From Aromatoleum diolicum (GTDB taxonomy: Bacteria > Pseudomonadota > Gammaproteobacteria > Burkholderiales > Rhodocyclaceae): DNA of 64,000 bases. This document shows positions 32,207-44,570 of this stretch, piece after piece. The stretch spans positions 1-64,000 of the forward strand of contig NZ_WTVQ01000008.1 in NCBI RefSeq assembly GCF_012910955.1. The letters run 5' to 3'. A model generated the notes under the pieces. The model saw only the letters and a program-made list of their open reading frames with translations, did not search any database and was not told where the DNA came from. Numbering within the stretch: position 1 is the stretch's first letter; every line of letters starts with the position of its first letter. The position numbers were made by a program, and so were the translations under genes.

Positions 32207-33598
32207 ATGGCAATCGCAGATCAAGAGATGGGTGCGCCCCGGTTGAGCGTCGCCGTCGCGTCGGACCGTGTTGCCGACGAAGCACAACACAAGGCGGCCG
32301 GCGACGAATCGCTCGCACCGCAACAGACCCGCATCATGGACCGCTGGTCCTACCTGCTGGCGTGGCTGGGCGGCTGCGTGTCCATCGGCACCTTTGCGAT
32401 GGGCTCGAGCCTCGTCGGCCAGCTCAACATGCTGCAGGCGGCGGCCGCGATCGCGATCGGCTGTTTCGTCATCGGCATTGCGCTGGCGATCAACGGCGAG
32501 GCAGGCCACAAGTACGGCATTCCCTTCATGGTGCAGGCGAGGAGCGCCTTCGGCTTCGCCGGTACGCGCTTCCCGGGCTTCGTGCGTGCGGTGCCTGCGG
32601 TCGTGTGGTTCGGCTTCCAGAGCTGGATCGGTGCCGGCGCACTGAACGCGGTGTCGGCGACGATGTTCGGCTTCGACAACCTCGTCGTCTGGTTCATCAC
32701 CTTCCAGCTGCTGCAAATCGCGCTGTCGATCTACGGCTTCCACGGCATCAAGTGGCTGGAGAACATCGGCAGCGGCTTCATCCTGTTCGCGCTGGTGTAC
32801 ATGTTCTATGCGGTGATCACGAAGTTCGGCGGCGCGATCGACGCGAAGATCACCGGCATCGAAGGCACCTGGGGCATGCCGTTCTGGGGGGCGACGATGC
32901 TGTTCCTCGGGATCTACAGCACCATGATGCTCAACGTCAGCGACTACTCGCGCGAGCTCCACAAGGACGTGACGCGCGGCGCCCTGACCACGATCTACTC
33001 GATGAGCATCCTGCCGGCGACCCTCTTCATGGGCTTGATCGGCCTGATGGTGTCGGGCGCCACCGGCACCGCGGACCCGATCAAGGTGTTCTCGAGCGCG
33101 GTCGACAACAAGCCGCTGCTCGTCATCACGCTGCTCTTCATTGCGTTCGCACAGGTCACGACCAACGTGCTGAACAACGTCGTGCCGCCGGCCTACGTGC
33201 TGATGGACGTGTTCAAGCTGTCCTTCCGCAAGTCAGCCGTACTGGTCGGCCTGCTCGCGTTCGCGACCTTCCCGTGGGTGCTGGTCCAGGACGAATCCGC
33301 CGCCGGCCTGCAGGTCTTCGTGCAGACCTATTCGGCCTTCCTTGGCCCGATCTTCGCGGTGCTGGTCGTCGATTACTACATCCTGCGTCGGCGCACGCTG
33401 AACCTGCAGCACTTCTACGACGCCGACGGCCCGTACCGCGGCATCAACTGGGCCGGCATCGTCGCGACCGGGGTCGGCGCGGTCACTGCGCTGAGCTTTT
33501 CGGCCGTTTCCTGGTACGCGAGCCTGCTCCCGGCCGGGCTGACGTACTGGCTGCTGATGAACAACTGGGACGCGTGCAAGCGCTTCCGCCACAACTGA
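32207..33598 (+). CDS. NCS1-family permease (purine/cytosine/ureide type)
   Basis: 463 residues, RBS GGAGACAGACA. A 45-residue hydrophilic N-terminus precedes about 12 helices. NCS1 marks: MDRWSYLLAWLGGCVSIGTFAMGSSL, AGHKYGIPFMVQARSAFGFAG, LNVSDYSREL and VLVVDYYILRRRTLNL. Closest in style to the cytosine/purine branch, distinct from the NCS1 protein at 28772. Genes next to it suggest allantoin, uric acid or hydantoin import. Sixteen bp before puuE. Confidence 0.88.
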   Translation: MAIADQEMGAPRLSVAVASDRVADEAQHKAAGDESLAPQQTRIMDRWSYLLAWLGGCVSIGTFAMGSSLVGQLNMLQAAAAIAIGCFVIGIALAINGEAGHKYGIPFMVQARSAFGFAGTRFPGFVRAVPAVVWFGFQSWIGAGALNAVSATMFGFDNLVVWFITFQLLQIALSIYGFHGIKWLENIGSGFILFALVYMFYAVITKFGGAIDAKITGIEGTWGMPFWGATMLFLGIYSTMMLNVSDYSRELHKDVTRGALTTIYSMSILPATLFMGLIGLMVSGATGTADPIKVFSSAVDNKPLLVITLLFIAFAQVTTNVLNNVVPPAYVLMDVFKLSFRKSAVLVGLLAFATFPWVLVQDESAAGLQVFVQTYSAFLGPIFAVLVVDYYILRRRTLNLQHFYDADGPYRGINWAGIVATGVGAVTALSFSAVSWYASLLPAGLTYWLLMNNWDACKRFRHN

Positions 33599-33613
33599 CA
33601 AAGGTAAATCGCC

Positions 33614-34549
33614 ATGAAGATCGATTCCCGCTACCCCCGCGACCTCGTCGGCTACGGCCGCAACCCGCCCTATGCGAACTGGCCCGGGCGTGCGCGCGTC
33701 GCGGTGCAGTTCGTGCTGAACTACGAGGAAGGCGGCGAGAACTGCGTGCTGCACGGCGACCCGGCGAGCGAGCAGTTCCTGTCCGAGCTCTTCAGCCCGC
33801 CGGCCATCCCCGACCGCCACCTGTCGATGGAAGGCATCTACGAATACGGCTCGCGCGTCGGCGTGTGGCGCTTCCTGCGCGAGTTCGAGCGGCGCGGCCT
33901 GCCGCTGACGATCTTCGGCGTGTCGATGGCACTCGAACGCCACCCCGAGCTGACCGCGGCGTTTCGCGAGCTGGGTCACGAGATCGCGTGCCACGGCTGG
34001 CGCTGGATCCACTACCAGAACGTCGACGAAGCGACCGAGCGCGAGCACATGCGCATCGGCATGGAGATCATCGAACGCCTGACCGGCGAACGCGCGCTCG
34101 GCTGGTACACCGGTCGCGACTCGCCGAACACTCACCGCCTGGTCGCCGACTTCGGCGGCTTCCTGTACGACTCCGACTACTACGGTGACGACCTGCCGTT
34201 CTGGATGGACGTGACGAAGACCAACGGCGAAACCGTGCCGCAGCTGATCGTGCCCTACACGCTCGACACCAACGACATGCGCTTCGCGCTGCCGCAGGGC
34301 TTCTCGCACGGTGACGAGTTCTTCGAATACCTGCGCGACGCGTTCGACGTGATGTACGCGGAAGGGGACGAGCGGCCGGCGATGATGAGCGTCGGCATGC
34401 ATTGCCGCCTGCTCGGCCGGCCCGGACGCTTTCGCGCGCTGCAGCGCTTCCTCGACCACATCGAGAAGCACGAGCGCGTGTGGGTGTGCCGGCGCGTGGA
34501 TGTTGCGCGGCACTGGCGGGAGCATCACCCGTACCGCCAAGCGCGGTGA
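33614..34549 (+). CDS. puuE: Allantoinase, PuuE type
   Basis: 311 residues. PuuE is a metal-free allantoinase of the polysaccharide deacetylase fold that turns allantoin into allantoate. Signature parts: MKIDSRYPRDLVGYGRNPPYANWPG at the start, FVLNYEEGGENCVLHGD, the NodB-like GHEIACHGWRWIHY, and GWYTGRDSPNTHRL, YDSDYYGDDLPFW. Length is standard. Last gene of GntR-racemase-NCS1-puuE. Its product allantoate feeds the two allantoicases encoded on the opposite strand. Confidence 0.95.
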   Translation: MKIDSRYPRDLVGYGRNPPYANWPGRARVAVQFVLNYEEGGENCVLHGDPASEQFLSELFSPPAIPDRHLSMEGIYEYGSRVGVWRFLREFERRGLPLTIFGVSMALERHPELTAAFRELGHEIACHGWRWIHYQNVDEATEREHMRIGMEIIERLTGERALGWYTGRDSPNTHRLVADFGGFLYDSDYYGDDLPFWMDVTKTNGETVPQLIVPYTLDTNDMRFALPQGFSHGDEFFEYLRDAFDVMYAEGDERPAMMSVGMHCRLLGRPGRFRALQRFLDHIEKHERVWVCRRVDVARHWREHHPYRQAR

Positions 34550-34695
34550 GCACGCGCTTCGTTGCGCAAGGACTGCGGGCGGCAGTCGACGGGCCGCCGG
34601 CAGATACCTGATTGGAGGAGGAACTTCGCTCCCTCCGCGCCTTCACATTGATGTGTCGCCACCGATGAGCGGTGGCCAATCGGTGAACTCCAATC

Positions 34696-35337
34696 ATGGC
34701 CCAAGAGATCAACCGCTGGAGCGCGTCGGACGTCATTCCGATGTTCCCGACCCTCGTATGGAAGGTCGAGCTGAGGCCGGAGCTTCACGCCGCGATGGAC
34801 GCGAAGCTTCTCGCCGTGCTGGACGAGATGCGCCGCAACTTGCCGTCGCTTGCTCCCGGCCAGGGCTGGCAGTCCGGACAAACGCTGCATCGACGGCCGG
34901 AATTCGCCGAGCTGGTCGCGTGCGTCGACAGTCTGGCGAAGAGCGTGACGCGCTTCCTGCGGCTGGGCTACGAGGCCGTCGAAATCACCGGCTGCTGGGC
35001 CAATGTCCTCGCCCCGGGCGCTGCACATCGGATGCACATGCACCCGAACAACTTCCTGAGCGGCGTCTACTACGTCCGCGCGCCGCAGGGTGCGGACAGC
35101 ATCAATTTCCACGACCCCAGACCCCAAGCGACCATCATCCGGCCGCCCGTCGTGGAACTCACCGCCGAAAACACCGACCAGGTGGTGGTGAACGTCCGCA
35201 GCGGCACCTTGCTGATGTTCCCGTCCTACCTGCAGCACTCCGTGGACGCAAACCAGAGCGAAGAGATGCGGGTGAGCATCAGCTTCAACATCATGTTCTC
35301 CGCTTTTTCGGAGAACCTGAGCAAGCCCTTGTGGTAG
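34696..35337 (+). CDS. Putative 2OG-Fe(II) oxygenase (TIGR02466-type)
   Basis: 213 residues. The beta-jelly-roll core shows HRMHMHPNNFLSGVYYVRAP (iron His region), FHDPRPQ, and the distal LLMFPSYLQHSVDAN...RVSISFNIMF with the second His and the 2-oxoglutarate-binding Arg. This is the TIGR02466 pattern: H-x-H-x-x-x-x-S-G-V-Y-Y and H-x-V...R-x-S-x-x-F-N. Substrate unknown. Promoter region of 146 bp before it; convergent with the TIR gene. Confidence 0.82.
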   Translation: MAQEINRWSASDVIPMFPTLVWKVELRPELHAAMDAKLLAVLDEMRRNLPSLAPGQGWQSGQTLHRRPEFAELVACVDSLAKSVTRFLRLGYEAVEITGCWANVLAPGAAHRMHMHPNNFLSGVYYVRAPQGADSINFHDPRPQATIIRPPVVELTAENTDQVVVNVRSGTLLMFPSYLQHSVDANQSEEMRVSISFNIMFSAFSENLSKPLW

Positions 35338-35406
35338 GAGGTGTGGTCGCCTCGCGGTGCCAAGCGCACTGCAGGTTGGTGATTCGCGTCCCGAGCGCGC
35401 GTACCG

Positions 35407-37092
35407 CTATGGTCTCGACCCAATCAGAGCGCCAGAAGCGGCATTCCATAACCTGAAGCTGTCGTCGTCGCCCAGTGACACCAAGCGTCGTTCGTCGTCG
35501 GTAAGGGTTGCCGCTCGAACCGTCGTTCTTCCATGATTCAGAGTCGCGAGATGCTTGAGTTCCCCGTTATCGAAGCTCCATACGCCGATTTCCCCAAGTA
35601 TGCTGGCAGTGAGAAATCGCGTTGAATCGGGCAAGGGGCTGAACGCGGCGAAAATGATGCCGTCCTTCGCAACTTCGCGCTGGATTGGCGATTTGGGGTC
35701 GTCCAGGACGACTAGGTCAGCCCTGCCTGATTCGAATAGCACGATCGACCGGGTACCCCTTACATTCGTCTCCATGAACAGCGCCGCGTCACCGTGCTGC
35801 CCTCCTTTCAGCTGGGGCCGGACCGAAGTGGCGGTGTCGGCCAGCATGAGGTGCCCCACGGTATCCCCGACCAGCACGTACGAGCCAAACATGCCGGCGA
35901 TCAGGTGCGTCGGCTTGGCATGGTATTCGAGTTGCGTGCTTCTCGTCCGGTTGCCGTGTATATCGAAGACGTCGAGATAGAACTGGCGAGCAACAAATAT
36001 TTCTTCGCCGGACGCGCTGAAACCCATGTATTCAAGTCGGCGACCGCGGGCTTGCGCGCCTGGCGGCAATTCGTTGGTTCGAAAAGTGTCGAGACTGATC
36101 AAGTACACCGTGCCCGGCGGGTCCGAGCCGTTTTGGCCCCTTTCGCTTGCAACGAGCAGGTAGCGGCCATCGCGTCGCAGCTTGGTGAATACCCCGCCTT
36201 CTCGCCATCGTTCCATCAGGTAACCGGGGCCAATGCCCCTCAACTGTGCCTCTTCGTTCCGGTTGTCGCGCCTGAGTTTGGCCACCTCGATGGCGGCGCC
36301 GAGCGCTTCCTCAGCCTCCGGCATGCGCTTGATCTCGGACGCGCGATATGCGTCAGCCGCGGCCTGCAGGGGATTCAGATACAGGGCGCGATAGCTGCTC
36401 GCAACCAATGCAAGGGAACGCTCAGTCTGTGAGAGTTCGTATTGCCAAATGGCCGCCGCCGCGAACACGAGCAATGCGGCACCAGTACCGTAGGCAATCC
36501 GAAGTGTTCGCTTGTGCTGGCGATAGTCTTCACTGATGAGTTTGCCGACGTCCAATCCGCGGACTGGTGCCGCGATCTTCGCGGCAGCTTTCAGGAACTG
36601 CGGGTCGCGAACCGTGAGTTGGTGTTTGCCGGCGGCCCAACGCAAGTCAACCCAGAACGGCTCACTGGAGAATCTCCCCGCGAGTACCTTGGGCAGCGCT
36701 TTCGTGCGTTCCCAGTCGAAGTCGTTACGCCCGTCGTCCCAAAGTATTTCGCCGTCGGTGAGAACGATCAGGAGCGTTGAGGAGGAGCGATTCTCCATCC
36801 AGTATGTGACTTCTCGCATCACCCATTTGGAGTTCGCGGCGCGTGGCGACGCGAGAAAGACGAAATACCTCGAATCAGCGAGCGCTGCTTGGATCGCGGG
36901 CCAGCCTTCGGGAGTTGCCGAGAGGTCCGTTTCGTCGCGAAACACGTGCATGCTGCGCCAGCGATACCAAGGCTTGTCGAGTTGCTCGATGGCCCGCTGG
37001 AGCCGGGGAGCCAACCGGTCATCCGCGACGTGACTGTAGGAAATGAATGCGTCGTATCGCATCCTCGGCTGATCGTTTGCGTCATTGTCCAT
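35407..37092 (-). CDS. TIR-domain, membrane-anchored beta-propeller protein
   Basis: 561 residues from ATG 37092 (MDNDANDQPRMRYDAF), chosen for AGGGGG about 10 bp upstream. The frame is open further but runs into IS3 remnant DNA. TIR domain at about 10-125: YDAFISYSHVADDRLA, MHVFRDETDLSATPEGW, FVFLASPRAANSKWVMREVTYWM, with Glu94 in the position of the NADase catalytic Glu. One transmembrane helix (about 198-217). The C-terminal 300 residues are repeated beta-blades with WD40-like endings (IGVWSFDNGEL, FRLWNAASGAL). TIR plus propeller suggests a sensor-effector protein, perhaps antiphage or stress-linked. Activity and trigger are unknown. Confidence 0.85.
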   Translation of the reverse strand: MDNDANDQPRMRYDAFISYSHVADDRLAPRLQRAIEQLDKPWYRWRSMHVFRDETDLSATPEGWPAIQAALADSRYFVFLASPRAANSKWVMREVTYWMENRSSSTLLIVLTDGEILWDDGRNDFDWERTKALPKVLAGRFSSEPFWVDLRWAAGKHQLTVRDPQFLKAAAKIAAPVRGLDVGKLISEDYRQHKRTLRIAYGTGAALLVFAAAAIWQYELSQTERSLALVASSYRALYLNPLQAAADAYRASEIKRMPEAEEALGAAIEVAKLRRDNRNEEAQLRGIGPGYLMERWREGGVFTKLRRDGRYLLVASERGQNGSDPPGTVYLISLDTFRTNELPPGAQARGRRLEYMGFSASGEEIFVARQFYLDVFDIHGNRTRSTQLEYHAKPTHLIAGMFGSYVLVGDTVGHLMLADTATSVRPQLKGGQHGDAALFMETNVRGTRSIVLFESGRADLVVLDDPKSPIQREVAKDGIIFAAFSPLPDSTRFLTASILGEIGVWSFDNGELKHLATLNHGRTTVRAATLTDDERRLVSLGDDDSFRLWNAASGALIGSRP

Positions 37093-37144
37093 CGGATATT
37101 CCCCCTGAGGTGCGCTACATTCTCCGCCGTCCAACGAGCGGTCC

Positions 37145-37480
37145 TCATGCGGCCATTTCTTGCTGACGCCGTCTTTCAACCCAGTCTTGCAGGAACGTGG
37201 TCGGAGACATGTAGCCCAAGGTGGAGTGGTGGCGACTCAGGTTGTATAACCCGGCGATGCAGTGGAACAGATCGCTCATGGCGTCGCTACGGGTCGCGTA
37301 GTGCATGCCATGGACGCACTCGACACTCGATCTTCAGGCTGTTGAAGAAGCTCTTGCTGCGGGCGTTGTGCCAAGCTTCGCGCTCTATCCTGGCGGCTCG
37401 CGAAACCGCTCTTCGCTTGTTTTTCCAGCAGCTGCCCTTGCGGGACATCGATTCGCCGGATGCCGGTAGCGGCCGAGCTT
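37145..37480 (-). pseudogene. Decayed IS3-family transposase (OrfB C-terminus)
   Basis: On the minus strand, ESMSRKGSCWKN (near 37450) and NARSKSFFNSLKIEC match the DDE-catalytic end of IS3 OrfB (S-M-S-x-x-G-x-x-x-D/K-N...S-F-F-x-x-L-K-x-E). After a frameshift the frame continues through HSTLGYMSPTTFLQDW and ends at 37145. The spacer between the first two motifs is abnormal. No element ends or other half remain. It ends 53 bp before the TIR gene start, so the TIR gene's upstream DNA derives partly from this remnant. Confidence 0.8.
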
Positions 37481-37500
37481 CTTAACACAGTCCGAAGCGT

Positions 37501-38097
37501 CTAAGCGCCCAAACGCCGACGCCGTACCGCGCCAAGGCCGGCAAGACCCAGCGCGAGCAACAGCGCACTCCCGGGCTCTGGGACGGTGGACTGCTCCGCC
37601 CCCACGCGCCAGCCCATGTTGAAGGTTGTCGTCGACCAGCCGTTCGAAAGCGGATTCATAAACCACTCGGTGCCCGCCGGGCTGGTCGGGTTGGCTGGCA
37701 TCCCGCCCGAGAAGCCAGATTGTGCAATGAGAGCCAGTGTGTAGTCGCCGGCGATCACGTCCCAGTCCAGACCGGTCGCGCCGCGCCATCCATCCGACGC
37801 CCCGCCGATCGTGACGAGGCTGCTGAAAAGCAGGGTGCCGGTCGGGCCGGATCCTTCATGCAATTCAAAGAGGACATCGCCCGTGCCGGGAGCGATCCAG
37901 CCTTCGACGCTGGTGATGCTGGACGCCTGAGAGACGTTGAAGGTCACGCCGAGGTTTTGGAAGCTGACGCCGCTATTGTTGAGGGTCAATTCAAAGCCGC
38001 CCGCGCCGGGACCGGTATCGAGGATGAATGCGGCCTGCGCCGTACCGATTGACAGAGCGAATGTGCCGGCTACCAACGCTTTGCTCCAATTAGGCAT
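37501..38097 (-). CDS. PEP-CTERM sorting-domain exported protein
   Basis: 198 residues. Signal peptide MPNWSKALVAGTFALSIGTAQA; the mature part is a Gly/Ser/Thr-rich beta protein. The C-terminal STVPEPGSALLLALGLAGLGAVRRRR (pattern: PEP motif, hydrophobic helix, Arg cluster) is the PEP-CTERM signal cleaved by exosortase in exopolysaccharide-producing bacteria. The genome is therefore expected to encode an exosortase and EPS cluster elsewhere. Upstream DNA (38098-38215) is AT-rich and likely contains the promoter. No other sorting gene in the window. Confidence 0.92.
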   Translation of the reverse strand: MPNWSKALVAGTFALSIGTAQAAFILDTGPGAGGFELTLNNSGVSFQNLGVTFNVSQASSITSVEGWIAPGTGDVLFELHEGSGPTGTLLFSSLVTIGGASDGWRGATGLDWDVIAGDYTLALIAQSGFSGGMPANPTSPAGTEWFMNPLSNGWSTTTFNMGWRVGAEQSTVPEPGSALLLALGLAGLGAVRRRRLGA

Positions 38098-38301
38098 ATT
38101 TTCCCCTTTTCTGCGAGTTATTGACTGTTAGATATCGAACCGACGCTGACTAAGCATTTTTCTTTCCATATTTATCTTTTGCAATATAAACAATGGCTTA
38201 ATGTTGTCACCTGTTCGCACCCATCATAAGTTGTAAAGAGTGCCGACATCCGCCTCGAGCGAATCGTCCCGGCTTGAGTAGGCACTCTCGACGCGGTTGA
38301 G

Positions 38302-38364
38302 CTACTGCCTCCCGAGCTCGCGCTTCTTTTCGGGGCTGCGGCCGTCCAAGAGTTCGATGTGCAT
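38302..38364 (-). pseudogene. Possible truncated 4-oxalocrotonate tautomerase-like start
   Basis: AAGGAG, then ATG at 38364 and MHIELLDGRSPEKKREL, which resembles the N-terminus of small tautomerases (I-x-L-L-x-G-R-S-x-E-x-K-x-x-L), followed by a stop after 20 codons. The catalytic Pro1 is replaced by His. No continuation is seen in other frames. Either a gene relic or chance. Confidence 0.3.
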
Positions 38365-38479
38365 CGTGGTGTGCTCCTTGTCTTTTTGGGTTGGACATGG
38401 GGCTCAGCGGGCGAAGCCGAGCTCAGCGACGAATTGCACCTGGGTCGACGTGCGTCGGCCGCCACGCAGGGGCAGGGCG

Positions 38480-38525
38480 TTCGGAAAACCGAACGCCGCT
38501 TGCGGTCGAAATTCGGGTTTCCGAA
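38480..38525 (+). promoter_or_regulatory. Two AauR-type activator sites
   Basis: TTCGGAAAACCGAA (38480-38493) and TTCGGGTTTCCGAA (38512-38525) are two perfect matches to TTCGG-N4-CCGAA, the inverted repeat described for the AauR response regulator of Pseudomonas. Centres are 32 bp apart, three helical turns, so both face the same side of the DNA. They sit about 110 and 140 bp before the predicted start of transcription, a normal distance for a sigma54 enhancer site. An AauR-type gene lies at the end of the same cluster. Confidence 0.85.
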
Positions 38526-38601
38526 CGCGTCTGCACAATGGAGAAATCGCAGTTCCCGATAACTCAAGGGCTTGAACGTTGCGCAGTGCAGCAAAACTCC
38601 C

Positions 38602-38617
38602 TGGCACGGGGCGTGCA
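38602..38617 (+). promoter_or_regulatory. Sigma54 (-24/-12) promoter of the acidic amino acid operon
   Basis: TGGCACGGGGCGTGCA has GG and GC separated by exactly 10 bp, fitting TGGCACG-N4-TTGCA with one mismatch at the -12 box. The start of transcription would be near 38628, followed by the binding protein RBS (AAAGGAGAC) at about 38655. Activation would come from the sites at 38480-38525. Confidence 0.8.
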
Positions 38618-38666
38618 AAGAGAATGGCATCAAGGCCATTTATCGCCCCATACCAAAGGAGACATG

Positions 38667-40716
<2,050 letters not shown>

Positions 40717-40823
40717 AAAAAACGCTGAGCACCCCGCTCTAGCACCAGCCCCTGAAGCACCCCGGGGCGGGCCGGCGACGGCCCGCTCCGCCGATCCCCC
40801 GGCGCGTCCGCGCCAGGGGGCGG

Positions 40824-40852
40824 GGACCGGCTACGCCTGTCGTAGCCGGTCC
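40824..40852. repeat. GC-rich hairpin between ansB and the permease gene
   Basis: GGACCGGCTACG (40824-40835) and CGTAGCCGGTCC (40841-40852) are perfect 12-bp arms with a 5-base loop. Other GC stems precede it at 40760-40820. In an operon with high binding protein and AnsB demand, such a structure could act as a partial terminator or mRNA 3'-end stabiliser that lowers permease levels relative to the two upstream periplasmic proteins. Confidence 0.55.
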
Positions 40853-40896
40853 GGACGCCGCCGGGGCCTTCCCCTCCGCCGTTTCTGGAGTCATGC

Positions 40897-41634
40897 ATGG
40901 AATACCAATGGAATTGGGGCGTCTTTCTGTTGCCCAGCGCCGTCAATGACGGCACCTACCTCGACTGGATGTTCGCCGGTCTGAAGACGACGCTGGTCCT
41001 GTCGCTGTCGGCGTGGCTGATCGCGCTCCTGTTTGGCGCCGTGGTCGGCGTGCTGCGCACCGTGCCGCATCGCGGCCTCTCGGGTGTGGCGACGGCCTAC
41101 GTCGAGATGTTCCGCAACATCCCGCTGCTGGTGCAACTGTTCTTCTGGTACTTCGTGCTGCCGGAACTGCTGCCGGCGGGCATCGGCAATGCCTTCAAGG
41201 CGATGAACCCGTTCGCCCAGCAGTTCGTCGCAGCGATGGTGTGCCTCGGCTTCTTCACCAGTGCGCGCGTCGCCGAGCAGGTGCGTTCCGGCATCAATGC
41301 GCTGCCGCGCGGGCAGAAGAATGCCGGCCTCGCGCTCGGCCTGACGCTGCCGCAGACCTACCGCCACGTGATGCTGCCGATGGCCTTCCGCCTCGTCGTG
41401 CCGCCGCTGACCTCGGAGTTCCTCAACATCTTCAAGAACTCGGCCGTGTGCTCGACGATCGGCCTGCTCGAACTGGCCGCGCAGGGGCGCCAGCTGGTCG
41501 ATTACACCGCGCAGCCGTATGAATCCTTCGTCGCCGTGACGGTGGCTTACGTGTTGATCAACGTCGTGGTGATGCTGCTCATGCGCAAGGTGGAAGTCGT
41601 CGTGCGCGTCCCCGGTTACCTCGGAGGCAAGTGA
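40897..41634 (+). CDS. gltJ: Glutamate/aspartate ABC permease GltJ-type
   Basis: 245 residues; [37 protein letters not shown] is the GltJ/AatQ start. EAA loop [46 protein letters not shown] as pattern. Forms the channel with GltK. Stop overlaps the GltK GTG/ATG region. Confidence 0.94.
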   Translation: MEYQWNWGVFLLPSAVNDGTYLDWMFAGLKTTLVLSLSAWLIALLFGAVVGVLRTVPHRGLSGVATAYVEMFRNIPLLVQLFFWYFVLPELLPAGIGNAFKAMNPFAQQFVAAMVCLGFFTSARVAEQVRSGINALPRGQKNAGLALGLTLPQTYRHVMLPMAFRLVVPPLTSEFLNIFKNSAVCSTIGLLELAAQGRQLVDYTAQPYESFVAVTVAYVLINVVVMLLMRKVEVVVRVPGYLGGK

Positions 41635-41636
41635 AT

Positions 41637-42326
41637 ATGTTCGGTTCCTATGAATTCGACTGGTCGTCGATCCCCGGCGCGATGGGTTTCCTCGGCCAGG
41701 GTTTGCTAGTGTCGCTGGAGATCACCGGTCTCGCGCTCGTCGCCGGCATCGTCTGGGGCACGCTACTGGCGATGGCCCGGCTGTCGTCGATCAAGCCGCT
41801 GGCGTGGGCTGCGGCCGGCTACGTGAACCTCTTCCGCGCCGTGCCGCTGGTGATGGTGCTGCTGTGGTTCTTCCTGATCGTGCCCAAGCTGCTGGAAAAC
41901 TTCCTCGGCCTGCCGTCCGGCTCCGACGTGCGGCTGGCGTCGGCGATGATCGGCTTCGCGCTGTTCGAGTCCGCCTACTACGCGGAAATCATCCGCGCCG
42001 GCATCCAGTCGGTGCCCAAGGGCCAGCTCGCCGCCGCCCATGCGCTGGGCATGAGCTACCCGCAGGCGATGCTCCACGTGGTGCTGCCGCAGGCCTTCCG
42101 CAACATGGTCCCGCTGCTGCTCACCCAGGCCATCATTCTTTTTCAGGATACCTCTCTGGTCTACGTCTCGGCGCTCGCCGACTTCTTCGGCGCGGCCTAC
42201 AAGGTCGGCGACCGCGACGGCCGTCTCGTCGAGCTGGTGCTCTTTGCCGGCGCTATCTATTTCGTCCTGTGCTTCGCCGCCTCGCAGGGCGTGCGGTACT
42301 TCCAGAAACGTCTGCAGACCGCCTGA
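41637..42326 (+). CDS. gltK: Glutamate/aspartate ABC permease GltK-type
   Basis: 229 residues from ATG 41637 (GGAGG 9 bp upstream); a GTG at 41631 is an alternative and would overlap the gltJ stop. Segments [30 protein letters not shown]-like N-terminus, EAA loop [42 protein letters not shown] as pattern. HisM/GltK family. Confidence 0.93.
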   Translation: MFGSYEFDWSSIPGAMGFLGQGLLVSLEITGLALVAGIVWGTLLAMARLSSIKPLAWAAAGYVNLFRAVPLVMVLLWFFLIVPKLLENFLGLPSGSDVRLASAMIGFALFESAYYAEIIRAGIQSVPKGQLAAAHALGMSYPQAMLHVVLPQAFRNMVPLLLTQAIILFQDTSLVYVSALADFFGAAYKVGDRDGRLVELVLFAGAIYFVLCFAASQGVRYFQKRLQTA

Positions 42327-42377
42327 ACCCGCGGCGTCTGCGTTCCCGATACACACCTCAAGCGAAAAGGCATCGTC

Positions 42378-43106
42378 ATGATCACCATCGACAAGGTCAG
42401 CAAGCATTACGGCAATTTCCAGGTCCTCACCGACTGCTCCACCCACGTGAACAAGGGTGAAGTGGTCGTCGTCTGCGGCCCCTCCGGTTCCGGCAAGTCC
42501 ACCCTCATCAAGTGTGTCAATGGCCTGGAGCCGTTTCAGGACGGTGCGATCCACGTGAATGGCACCTCGGTCGGCGCACCGAAGACCAACCTCTCGAAGC
42601 TGCGCGCCCACGTCGGCATGGTGTTCCAGCACTTCGAGCTGTTCCCGCACATGACGATCAGCGACAACCTCAGGCTCGCGCAGATCAAGGTGCTCAAGCG
42701 CGACAAGGACGAGGCGGCGGAGAAGGGCCATTACTTCCTCGACCGCGTCGGCCTCAAGGCCCACGCGCACAAGTTTCCGGGCCAGCTCTCCGGTGGCCAG
42801 CAGCAGCGCGTGGCGATCGCCCGCGCGCTCGCGATGGACCCGATCTGCATGCTCTTCGACGAACCGACCTCGGCGCTCGACCCGGAGATGATCAACGAAG
42901 TGCTCGATGTGATGACCGAACTCGCCCAGGAAGGCATGACGATGATGTGCGTCACGCACGAGATGGGCTTCGCCAAGCGCGTCGCCCACCGCGTGATCTT
43001 CATGGACCACGGCAAGATCGTCGAGGACGACAGCAAGGAAGCCTTCTTCGCCAACCCGCGCTCGGAACGCGCGCAGCAGTTCCTCGCGAAGATCCTGCAG
43101 CACTGA
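42378..43106 (+). CDS. gltL: Glutamate/aspartate ABC ATPase GltL-type
   Basis: 242 residues. Walker [22 protein letters not shown]-loop [12 protein letters not shown], signature [19 protein letters not shown], Walker [14 protein letters not shown] and H-loop VTHEMGFA are intact. The 'QHFELFPH' variant is typical of GltL/AatP. Powers the GltJK channel. RBS GAAAAGG at about 42366; 51 bp after gltK. Confidence 0.95.
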   Translation: MITIDKVSKHYGNFQVLTDCSTHVNKGEVVVVCGPSGSGKSTLIKCVNGLEPFQDGAIHVNGTSVGAPKTNLSKLRAHVGMVFQHFELFPHMTISDNLRLAQIKVLKRDKDEAAEKGHYFLDRVGLKAHAHKFPGQLSGGQQQRVAIARALAMDPICMLFDEPTSALDPEMINEVLDVMTELAQEGMTMMCVTHEMGFAKRVAHRVIFMDHGKIVEDDSKEAFFANPRSERAQQFLAKILQH

Positions 43107-43154
43107 ACAAGCACAGCAAAGACAGCACTCAAGATTACAAGTAGAGGAGACAGC

Positions 43155-44438
<1,284 letters not shown>

Positions 44439-44570
44439 TCGCTGCCGCCCGTGCGCGAGGCGCCTATCCGGCGTCGCGCGCGCATCTGCGCCGGCGCAAG
44501 GCAGCAAGACTGCCGCGCGCTGGCGCATACTTCCAGCCTCCTCCAAAAAAAGTCCTTTCCTCCATCGCCA

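Noticed and set aside
38098-38479. Short open frames between the PEP-CTERM gene and the AauR sites
   Set aside because: No start signals or domains except the 20-codon tautomerase-like start; treated as intergenic with an AT-rich promoter zone on its left side.
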